Source: Nitrospira sp.
Lineage (GTDB): Bacteria > Nitrospirota > Nitrospiria > Nitrospirales > Nitrospiraceae
Length of the DNA stretch: 64,000 nt
Direction of reading: 5' to 3'
Assembly (NCBI GenBank): GCA_022843785.1
Contig: JALHMZ010000010.1
Span: forward strand, 62,001 to 126,000
Of this stretch, positions 8,601 through 14,638 are shown piece by piece; positions within the stretch are counted from its first letter, which is position 1, and each line of letters begins with the position of its first letter. A program made the translations under genes and the position numbers. The notes under the pieces were generated by a model. The model did not search any database. It had not been told where the DNA came from and worked only from the letters and a program-made list of their open reading frames with translations.

Positions 8601-9074
8601 ATGGCTGATCAGGTCTTCAACATTGCGAAAGGCCGTGTGGCCGAACTCTACAACCGGGTCGATACGAACGATCCGGCCAACTCAGCGTTGATCATTGTGA
8701 TTCTGGCGACATCGGGCATCGAGTCGGACGCGACGTTACGTGACGTCGACACGCTCACGGCGCTGGTGGCCGGCACGACGAATGAGGTGACGAACTCAGG
8801 CTACGCACGCAAGACGTTGACGGATGCCGATCTGGTGGCCTTTGCGGCGGACGACACGAACGACCGGGTGGACCTGGATATCCCGGACCAGACGTGGACG
8901 GGCGTGGCCGCCGGCGACGGCTGGAACGATTTCGTCGTCTGCTACGACGGCGACACGACGGCCGGGACCGATGCCAATATCGTCCCGTTGACGATGCACG
9001 ATTTCGTCGTGACGCCGGATGGCAGCGACATCACGGCGCAGATCGCGACGGCGGGATTCTTCCGTGCGAGCTGA
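8601..9074 (+). CDS. Phage structural protein, acidic
   Basis: The ATG at 8601, five bases after the previous stop, gives a 157-residue acidic protein starting MADQVFNIAKGRVAELYNRV. This opening is typical of a phage tail-associated family of unknown role (MADQ.FNIAKG...EL). It is rich in Asp and Thr with predicted beta strands (NDFVVCYDGDTTAGTDANIVPLTMHDF). A longer in-frame extension upstream crosses the previous gene and is not used. The stop overlaps the next start (TGATG). Confidence 0.65.
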   Translation: MADQVFNIAKGRVAELYNRVDTNDPANSALIIVILATSGIESDATLRDVDTLTALVAGTTNEVTNSGYARKTLTDADLVAFAADDTNDRVDLDIPDQTWTGVAAGDGWNDFVVCYDGDTTAGTDANIVPLTMHDFVVTPDGSDITAQIATAGFFRAS

Positions 9075-9250
9075 TGCCCTGGTGCCCGTGGTGTGAGCAG
9101 GACAACGGCACGGAGAACCGCATCTGTGCGGCGTGCCTGGAGCGGGAATCACAGAAGGGGGAAACGTATGAAGCTGAGAAGCCTGTCAAGACTCGCCGTC
9201 GTCGGTGTGATTTCTGCGGGGCTCTGCCTGAGCGGGGTGATGGCAGTTGA
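9074..9250 (+). CDS. Small zinc-ribbon-like protein
   Basis: This 58-residue ORF starts at the ATG sharing bases with the preceding stop. It carries CPWC at its N terminus, CAAC at residues 18-21 and CDFC near residue 46, so two or three Cys pairs could bind zinc. It ends in another frame inside the next gene, overlapping its first 83 bases. The small size and overlap make it uncertain, but the regular CxxC spacing argues against chance. Confidence 0.5.
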   Translation: MPWCPWCEQDNGTENRICAACLERESQKGETYEAEKPVKTRRRRCDFCGALPERGDGS

Positions 9251-9779
9251 GGCGCAGACGGTCCAATACATCGGGTCGACCTGCACCTTCTCGTGGGACG
9301 CCAACACGGAATCAGATTTGGCAGGCTATCGGGCCTGGGCTGTGCGGGGCTCGACGGCGCTGCCGATCGTGACAATCCCGAAAACCTCGACCAGTCATCC
9401 GACGAGCACGACCTGTGCGGAGCTGGGCGTCACAGCGGACGGGAGCTATCGGTTCAATGTCGTCGCCTTCGACTTGGCCGGCAATGCCAGCAATCCGGCC
9501 TTTCTTGATGCCGTGCGCGATACGGTGACACCGGCCTCGCCTGGGGGATTGCGTCTGACCTCTCCACAGCCAATTGCCATGAGCATCACGCCGAATCCAG
9601 CCGCGCAGCAAGCGACGGTCGCCTGGGTGCCGGGGACCTGCCAACAGGAGTTCATCGTCTCGCGATTGGTCTCTGGTCGATGGATTGAAGTCGGGCGAAC
9701 ACAGGATACGTGGCTCACGGTGCCGCTGGTGAATCAAGTCAATCAGCCCTACGGCGTCAGCGCCGTGTGTGAGGGATAA
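9168..9779 (+). CDS. Secreted fibronectin type III-like protein of the prophage
   Basis: The start at 9168 is chosen because MKLRSLSRLAVVGVISAGLCLSG forms a clean signal peptide (cleavage probably after AVEA, near residue 28) and is preceded by a G-rich ribosome binding site. The mature part has SWDANTESDLAGYRAWAV...DGSYRFNVVAFDLAGNAS, a typical FN3 strand pattern, and ends with a second Ig-like segment. Export of a phage-encoded FN3 protein is unusual among tail genes. It may act at the cell surface or be a cargo gene. Confidence 0.65.
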   Translation: MKLRSLSRLAVVGVISAGLCLSGVMAVEAQTVQYIGSTCTFSWDANTESDLAGYRAWAVRGSTALPIVTIPKTSTSHPTSTTCAELGVTADGSYRFNVVAFDLAGNASNPAFLDAVRDTVTPASPGGLRLTSPQPIAMSITPNPAAQQATVAWVPGTCQQEFIVSRLVSGRWIEVGRTQDTWLTVPLVNQVNQPYGVSAVCEG

Positions 9780-9781
9780 CG

Positions 9782-10051
9782 ATGGCCCTGGCTTTGAATT
9801 TCACATTCGGTGCTCCCTGTAGCGGGGGTAATCACGTGCCAGTGACGGCCACGCTCACGGGTGACGTGTCGCGGACGAGAACAGTCACGTTGACGCGCGA
9901 TGTCCTGACGGGAGCACCGACAGACGATGAGATCCAGGCCACCATTGAATGTCTGCTCCGGCTGCCCATCGTGCAACTCACGACTAAAACGAACGTCAAT
10001 ATCAGAAACCGTGTTGAGGCCAAGACCATCGACCTCACGGTGACAGGGTAA
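9782..10051 (+). CDS. Phage protein of unknown function
   Basis: An 89-residue protein starting two bases after the FN3-like gene. It is Thr-rich and probably all-beta (VPVTATLTGDVSRTRTVTLTRDVL), with a helical middle segment (DDEIQATIECLLRLPIVQL). No motif is recognised. Tight spacing on both sides puts it in the tail-accessory operon. Confidence 0.55.
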   Translation: MALALNFTFGAPCSGGNHVPVTATLTGDVSRTRTVTLTRDVLTGAPTDDEIQATIECLLRLPIVQLTTKTNVNIRNRVEAKTIDLTVTG

Positions 10052-10053
10052 TT

Positions 10054-11109
10054 ATGGCACTCGTGACCATTCCGACGATTGTCTGGCCGCCAATCCTGGC
10101 GCAGATGCGACAGGATGCCGGGGGCAATGGCGCACAGCTGATCGACGCCGCCGGCGAGAAAGCCGCGACGGTGTTCCAGGTGCCACGCACCGGCTCCATT
10201 GATCGACTGGTGTTTTTCACGCGCACGGTTACTACGGCGCAGACGCTCCGTGTTGGACTCTACACCGTCGATGCCTCTGGCGATCCCACGACGACGGCGT
10301 ATGGCGGGATGGCGGTCGGGACGCAGGCCAGTCCAGCCGCGAACACGCAGTATGAAGTGACCTTGGCCACGCCCGCCTCGGCGGTGTTGGGCGATATGGT
10401 GGCGATGGTCGTGGAATTCGCCTCGACCGTGGGCAACCTCCAGATTGGGCTCCATGACAACGTCGGCGGGGAATCAACGATGCAGGTTCCATACTTGGAC
10501 CACTTCACGACGGTCTGGACGAAGAGGAGCAACGTGTCGGGGATGGGCGTGCGCTACTCGGATGGCACGTATGAATTTATCGGCACGTGGCCCACAGGCA
10601 TCCGCTCTGACATTGGATACGCAAATGCGGATACGCCGGACGAGCGTGGAAATGTCCTCATCTTGCCGATGCGCTGTCGGTCAAACGGCGCGTTCCTGAT
10701 GGCGGGGAGCACAGGGGCGGCTGGTGATCACGACATTGTGCTCTATGGTCCATCAGGGCAAGCCCTTCGAACAATCACGAGAGACGCGAGCGTGGGGCAC
10801 GTAACATCAGGGTCGATCTACGCCAGGTGGAATTCACCCATTGTGTTAGATCCAGAGGTATCGTACCGGCTCACGGTCAAACCGACGACAACAAACCAGT
10901 GCAGCGTGCGTGAGCATTCTGTGCTGAACGCCGCCATGATGGGCTGTCTGCCAGGCGGCACGCGGGTATACAAAACATCCCGCACCGATTTGGGCGCATT
11001 TACTGATGTGACGACGACACGGACCTGGTGGCTCAGTCTGATGATTGATCAGGTCGATGATGGTATCCCATCACCACGCACCAGGCCGATGCACAGTCCG
11101 CTTATTTAA
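10054..11109 (+). CDS. Putative tail fibre / side protein
   Basis: A 351-residue, Thr/Gly-rich, presumably beta-structured protein with carbohydrate-binding-like strands: AATVFQVPRTGSIDRLVFFTRTVTTAQTLRVGLYTVDASGDPTTTAYGG is the pattern of a jelly-roll domain seen in tail-associated proteins. It has no signal peptide. It lies between small phage genes downstream of the hub, a region that commonly encodes adsorption proteins. The role is inferred from composition and position. Confidence 0.6.
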   Translation: MALVTIPTIVWPPILAQMRQDAGGNGAQLIDAAGEKAATVFQVPRTGSIDRLVFFTRTVTTAQTLRVGLYTVDASGDPTTTAYGGMAVGTQASPAANTQYEVTLATPASAVLGDMVAMVVEFASTVGNLQIGLHDNVGGESTMQVPYLDHFTTVWTKRSNVSGMGVRYSDGTYEFIGTWPTGIRSDIGYANADTPDERGNVLILPMRCRSNGAFLMAGSTGAAGDHDIVLYGPSGQALRTITRDASVGHVTSGSIYARWNSPIVLDPEVSYRLTVKPTTTNQCSVREHSVLNAAMMGCLPGGTRVYKTSRTDLGAFTDVTTTRTWWLSLMIDQVDDGIPSPRTRPMHSPLI

Positions 11110-11121
11110 GGAGAGCACACT

Positions 11122-11616
11122 ATGGCATTTGGCAGCCAACGCACAGGCACCCCAGACGGGACGAACGGCATCCTGATTGCGATGCAGGATAGTCAGGCCG
11201 ACTCAACCGAGAAGTTGCCCGCAGGGATCGCCGCGAGCGACATGATCGCCAACGGGCCAACTGCCCATCGGTCAGCAGTCGCGGCAGCAGACACGGCGAC
11301 TGACCTGTCGAGTGTCGGCTTCGGGACCTCAACCAAACTCTCCGACAACCGGGGCGCGATAACGATCTGGGGCGAGTTCACGGTGGCGGGCGCATCAGCC
11401 ACCTGTCGTGTGGCCTACTACGATAACGCAGCCACACCCGCGCCGATGTGCATTGGTCCGGCCTTTACCTTGGCGGCGACGACACGGCGTGTCTCGGCAG
11501 CGGGTGACTATGTGAGTGAACCGAAGATGGTCGAGACGTTCGGCTTTGCGCGGTTCAAAGTGTTTATCGAGACGTTGAGCGCAGGCAATATCGATGTGTT
11601 TGCGGAGCCGGTATAA
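11122..11616 (+). CDS. Phage protein of unknown function
   Basis: A 164-residue protein with a GGAGAG ribosome binding site upstream. It is rich in Ala and Thr with beta-strand character (NRGAITIWGEFTVAGASATCRVAYYDNAATPAPMCIG). It follows the putative fibre and precedes the repeat protein by three bases, so it is probably another minor tail or fibre component. I do not recognise it. Confidence 0.55.
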   Translation: MAFGSQRTGTPDGTNGILIAMQDSQADSTEKLPAGIAASDMIANGPTAHRSAVAAADTATDLSSVGFGTSTKLSDNRGAITIWGEFTVAGASATCRVAYYDNAATPAPMCIGPAFTLAATTRRVSAAGDYVSEPKMVETFGFARFKVFIETLSAGNIDVFAEPV

Positions 11617-11619
11617 ACG

Positions 11620-12399
11620 ATGATCGCTGGGCTGATTCCATTATTATTCTGGAGAGCGTCGTCGGCTGGCCAGACGGTAGCCGTCGGCCAAGTGACCGAA
11701 ACGGATACCGCGCAGGCGGTCACGGTCAATCCAAAGCGGCGGTTGATCGGCCAGGTGAGTGAGACGGATCTGGCCCAGACGCTCACGGCGCGCAAGACGC
11801 GGGCCGTTGGACAGACGGCCGAGACAGATCTCGCGCAGGCGCTCACGACAGCCAAGCGCAAGGCCCTCGGGCAAACTGCCGAGACGGATCTCGCCCAAGT
11901 CCTGACACGTCGCAAGGCCAAGCTGCTGGGCCTGACCACGGAGACCGATCTCGCGCAGCCAGTGACCCGGTACACGCCCGGCAGCATCATCGTGCCGGTC
12001 AATCAGGTCAGTGAGACCGATCTGGCGCAGGCAATTGCCTGGGCCCCGAAGCGGCGGCTCGTGAATCAAGTGGTGGAAGCAGACCTCGCGCAGGCATTGA
12101 CGCGGCGGAAACTCAAGACGCTCGGCCTGCCGATCGAGAGCGATCTCGCGCAGGCGCTCGCGCGGCGGAAAAGCCTCGGCCTGGGCCTGACGACAGAAAC
12201 GGATCTGGCGCAGGCCATTCTCTGGCGTCCGAAACAGCGGTTTGTCAATCAGGTGGTCGAGATCGATCTGGCGCAGCCGGTGACGGTGGTGGCGGGGGAG
12301 CGGTTGGTGCGCCTCGTGGCGGTGACGCTGCATGTGCCGGTGGACCGTGCCGTCGCGTTCAAGGTGGCGACTGAGTTGGATCTGGCGGGGACGCTCTAG
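11620..12399 (+). CDS. Phage tail repeat protein with about ten ETDLAQ repeats
   Basis: The 259-residue product has a short hydrophobic N terminus (IAGLIPLLFW) followed by about ten head-to-tail copies of a roughly 20-residue unit, consensus GQ..ETDLAQ.LT.RK....., and a degenerate final copy ending ATELDLAGTL. The central E(T/S/A)DLAQ is nearly invariant while the flanks vary (GQ, NQ, GL). Similar ETDTA repeats occur in other phage tail proteins. Each unit probably forms one turn of a regular beta or solenoid stack. The function is unknown. Confidence 0.75.
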   Translation: MIAGLIPLLFWRASSAGQTVAVGQVTETDTAQAVTVNPKRRLIGQVSETDLAQTLTARKTRAVGQTAETDLAQALTTAKRKALGQTAETDLAQVLTRRKAKLLGLTTETDLAQPVTRYTPGSIIVPVNQVSETDLAQAIAWAPKRRLVNQVVEADLAQALTRRKLKTLGLPIESDLAQALARRKSLGLGLTTETDLAQAILWRPKQRFVNQVVEIDLAQPVTVVAGERLVRLVAVTLHVPVDRAVAFKVATELDLAGTL

Positions 12400-12409
12400 G
12401 GAGGATCGG

Positions 12410-12733
12410 ATGGCGCATATCGATGTGATGGCGGGGGACGGCGGAACAAAACTGCGGGTGACGATTCGCGACGCGGCCTCGAACGCGCCGGTGGACCTGA
12501 CGGGCAAAACAGTACAACTGCGCTATTCGCTGAACGGCGGCGCCGTGGTGATTAAAACCATGACGGTGCTGAATCAGGCGACGAACAAGGGGCAGGCGGA
12601 GTATCAATTCCTGACGACGGATCTCACGGCAGGCGGCGAATTGCGCGGGGAAGCGCGGCTCCAAGCTGGGCAATCCGATCAATTGACCACGGTGGATCGA
12701 TTCCACTGGACGGTCGGCACGGCGCTGGTATGA
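12410..12733 (+). CDS. Ig-like baseplate/tail protein (BppU-like N-terminal fold)
   Basis: A 107-residue protein with GGGAGG upstream of its ATG. The pattern GTKLRVTIRDAASNAPVDLTGKTVQLRYSLNGGA...GQAEYQFLTTDLTAGGELRGEARLQ matches the immunoglobulin-like domain common in phage baseplate upper proteins and many tail accessory proteins (D..G...V.L.GATV.....). It probably caps or anchors a fibre. The stop overlaps the next start (ATGA). Confidence 0.65.
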   Translation: MAHIDVMAGDGGTKLRVTIRDAASNAPVDLTGKTVQLRYSLNGGAVVIKTMTVLNQATNKGQAEYQFLTTDLTAGGELRGEARLQAGQSDQLTTVDRFHWTVGTALV

Positions 12734-12999
12734 GCTGCCCGCGCTGCCAGGGCCTGATGCGGGTGGAGCGGCTTCGGCGGCGGCGGGCGTGTCTGTGGCT
12801 CTGGGCCTGCTTCGCCTGCGGCGAACGGATCGATGACGTGATTCTGGATGCCCGGCGGTGGCAGTCGGCGGAATCCACGGCGGCGCGGAATGCGCGCATC
12901 TGGCAAGCCGTCCGGCAACGGATTGCGGCCTTGCCCCTTGAACCCTGCGCCTTGAACCTTGTCTCTTGCCCCTTGTCCCTGCAACGAGGTGCCGCATGA
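12730..12999 (+). CDS. Zinc-ribbon phage protein with repeat-derived tail
   Basis: This 89-residue protein starts MSCPRCQGLMRVERL and has a second pair CFACGE, giving a four-Cys zinc ribbon over residues 3-36, followed by a helical stretch. The last ~23 residues (ALPLEPCALNLVSCPLSL...) are encoded by the low-complexity array at 12931-12980, so the C terminus seems to have grown into that repeat. It overlaps the endolysin start by four bases. The role is unknown. Confidence 0.6.
   Translation: MSCPRCQGLMRVERLRRRRACLWLWACFACGERIDDVILDARRWQSAESTAARNARIWQAVRQRIAALPLEPCALNLVSCPLSLQRGAA
12931..12980 (-). repeat. Inverted copy of the AAGGGGCAAGG word array
   Basis: The bases read CCTTGCCCC-type words, the reverse complement of the 1625-1681 array. 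12965-12980 matches 1635-1650 exactly in inverted orientation over 16 bases. Here the array lies inside a reading frame and is translated as the tail of the zinc-ribbon protein. Confidence 0.75.
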
Positions 13000-13535
13000 A
13001 TCAGAGACTGGATCGACTCGACGGCCTCGCACCGATGCTCCGGCAGCCGGCGCTGGAATTGATTCAACGCTGTCAGCGGAAGCTGGGGCGGACGCTGCTG
13101 GTGGTGTCGGGCTGGCGATCCGTCAACGAGCAAATGCTGAACTATCAGAAGGGCCGAGTCTTTATCCGTGAGACCGGCGAGTGGGAGATTGCGGATAAAA
13201 CGCTCGTCGTCACGAATTCAAAGCCGGGTCTCAGTGCGCACAATGTCATCACGCGCGCGGGCGCGCCGGCGGCGATGGCGCTGGACGTGATTCCACTGCT
13301 GCCCAATGGACAGCCAGAATGGGAGGTGGACCCGGATTTCTGGGACGCGCTGTATGAAAAAGTCGCATGGAAGGTGGGGCTCGATCCACTGGGCGATGCA
13401 ATCGGGAGCTATCTCGCCGGCGATTGGGGACACTTCGAAGAACCGGCCTGGAAGCTCAAGCTCGACGGGTTGAATCTGCTGCTGCCGGTGGCGGGGGTAA
13501 CGAGTGGCGAGTCGCGCATGGCGAGTCGCGTGTGA
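12996..13535 (+). CDS. Endolysin, peptidase M15-like
   Basis: The ATG at 12996 overlaps the previous stop and has GAGGT upstream; the product is 179 residues. It shows the M15 (VanY/L-Ala-D-Glu endopeptidase) arrangement: a SGWRSVNEQ motif near residue 38, SAHNVITRAGAPAAMALDVIP containing the zinc-ligand pair (His and Asp), and DWGHFEEPAW with the third His ligand. Such enzymes cut peptidoglycan peptide bridges at lysis. It lies directly before holin-like genes, completing a lysis cassette. Confidence 0.85.
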   Translation: MNQRLDRLDGLAPMLRQPALELIQRCQRKLGRTLLVVSGWRSVNEQMLNYQKGRVFIRETGEWEIADKTLVVTNSKPGLSAHNVITRAGAPAAMALDVIPLLPNGQPEWEVDPDFWDALYEKVAWKVGLDPLGDAIGSYLAGDWGHFEEPAWKLKLDGLNLLLPVAGVTSGESRMASRV

Positions 13536-13708
13536 GGCGGATCTATCAGTGTCCGAGATGCGGCGCGACCTATACGCACGATCAGGCCTATCGGCATGCG
13601 GTCTATGACTGTGCCACGGTTCAGGGTGTACCAGGCAAGGGGCACGATGTGCAGGTCACGGCACCAGGCCATGACACGAGAGGACGGACGTTGAATGGAG
13701 ACGACTAA
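13532..13708 (+). CDS. Small C2H2-like zinc-finger protein
   Basis: A GTG start overlapping the endolysin stop (GTGA) gives 58 residues. RRIYQCPRCGATYTHDQAYRHAVYDC has the Cys-x2-Cys...His spacing of a zinc finger. It lies inside the lysis cassette and overlaps the next gene by 14 bases. The function is unknown; small Cys-rich ORFs recur in this prophage. Confidence 0.5.
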   Translation: MRRIYQCPRCGATYTHDQAYRHAVYDCATVQGVPGKGHDVQVTAPGHDTRGRTLNGDD

Positions 13709-13892
13709 CATGGCTGAAGCGATCGCTGAGCTCAGGCAGCAAGTGAAGCAGCTGGAGTCAGCGGACGTGGAACAGTGGACCAGGCTGGATGTGCTCCGCG
13801 ATCGTTTGCCGAATTGGGTGGTCTGGGTCATGACGGCCGGCGGGGGCATCATCGGGTTTCTGGCGCATTGGCTGGCGAGTTGTTTGAAATAA
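13695..13892 (+). CDS. Holin-like / XhlA-like membrane protein
   Basis: The 65-residue product has an N-terminal coiled coil (MAEAIAELRQQVKQLESADVEQW) and one C-terminal membrane helix (WVVWVMTAGGGIIGFLAHWLASC), the shape of XhlA-type phage holin partners. Either ATG 13695 or ATG 13710 could start it; both have a GGAG-type site. Its place next to the endolysin supports a role in membrane permeabilisation. Confidence 0.65.
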   Translation: METTNMAEAIAELRQQVKQLESADVEQWTRLDVLRDRLPNWVVWVMTAGGGIIGFLAHWLASCLK

Positions 13893-13908
13893 CCAAGGAG
13901 GGGGCATC

Positions 13909-14451
13909 ATGAAGCAGATGCGTGGATGGGTGTTGGTGATCGGGGCGCTGATGTTTGCATTGGTGATCTGCTTGCCGTTCTTGGCGCTGGCGCAGGAGGC
14001 AACCATCACTGCGGCGCCGGCGTCGGCTCCGGACATGATGACCGTGATTGCCGTGGCGGCGCTGGCCGTGAGTGAGGCGTTAGCGTTGATGCCGCAATTG
14101 AAATCGAACGGGCTTTTGCACATGGTGATTCTGACGCTCAAGAAGATGTTGGGCCGGCCGGTTGTCCCGGTCGTGCTGTTGGCCTTGATGGCAGCCGGGC
14201 TCTCCGGATGCGCCGCGCACAAAACGCCGGTGGTCTCTGACGTCGTCTCGAAGCTGCCATTTTGGTGCGAGTTGGCCGATTCGCCGGTCATCGATCGCGC
14301 GGCGGAGACGCTCCTGTCGCAGGTCCCGAAGGGCACCGATCAGGCCACGGCGGAGCAGTATGTGCGACTCGCCTTACAGATCAAGAATCTCGCGGCTCCG
14401 GTGGCCTGTGCGCTCCTGAAGAACTACGAGGCGCAGCAGCCGGCACTGTAG
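13909..14451 (+). CDS. Membrane protein with holin-like and lipoprotein-like parts
   Basis: This 180-residue protein, behind AAGGAGGG, opens with a signal-like helix (WVLVIGALMFALVICLPFLALA), then MMTVIAVAALAVSEALALMPQLKSNG, similar to phage holin-like proteins. A third hydrophobic stretch ends in a lipobox-like LSGC at about residues 101-104. The remaining 75 residues are helical and would be exposed. It could be a holin fused to an outer-membrane spanin-like lipoprotein, or simply a two-to-three helix holin. Confidence 0.5.
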   Translation: MKQMRGWVLVIGALMFALVICLPFLALAQEATITAAPASAPDMMTVIAVAALAVSEALALMPQLKSNGLLHMVILTLKKMLGRPVVPVVLLALMAAGLSGCAAHKTPVVSDVVSKLPFWCELADSPVIDRAAETLLSQVPKGTDQATAEQYVRLALQIKNLAAPVACALLKNYEAQQPAL

Positions 14452-14461
14452 GGCGGTTGTC

Positions 14462-14638
14462 GTGAAACGATTGTGTTTCTTGTGGGTGACCTGCCTGACG
14501 GTGCAGTTGACGCCCGGGCATGTCATGCGCACGCTCGACGGAGACACCTTCGTCCTGTATCATGTCGGGACGCCGCCGGAGGAGCAGTCGTTTCCGTTGG
14601 CCATTTGTTGGCCATTCGCCAGGCTGAGACTGGCATAA
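14462..14638 (+). pseudogene. Truncated thermonuclease-like gene at the prophage end
   Basis: A GTG start gives a short hydrophobic leader (RLCFLWVTCLTVQL) and MRTLDGDTFVLYHVG, the opening of staphylococcal-nuclease-like proteins (V.DGDTF.L). After about 45 codons the frame turns into unrelated sequence and stops at 14636-14638, a few tens of bases before the att repeat. The full family is about 120-150 residues, so this looks truncated at or near the integration junction. The family call rests on one short motif. Confidence 0.4.

Noticed and set aside
12359..12997. Long leftward frame across the Ig-like and zinc-ribbon genes
   Set aside because: Antisense to two well-packed phage genes, arginine-rich, no family pattern.
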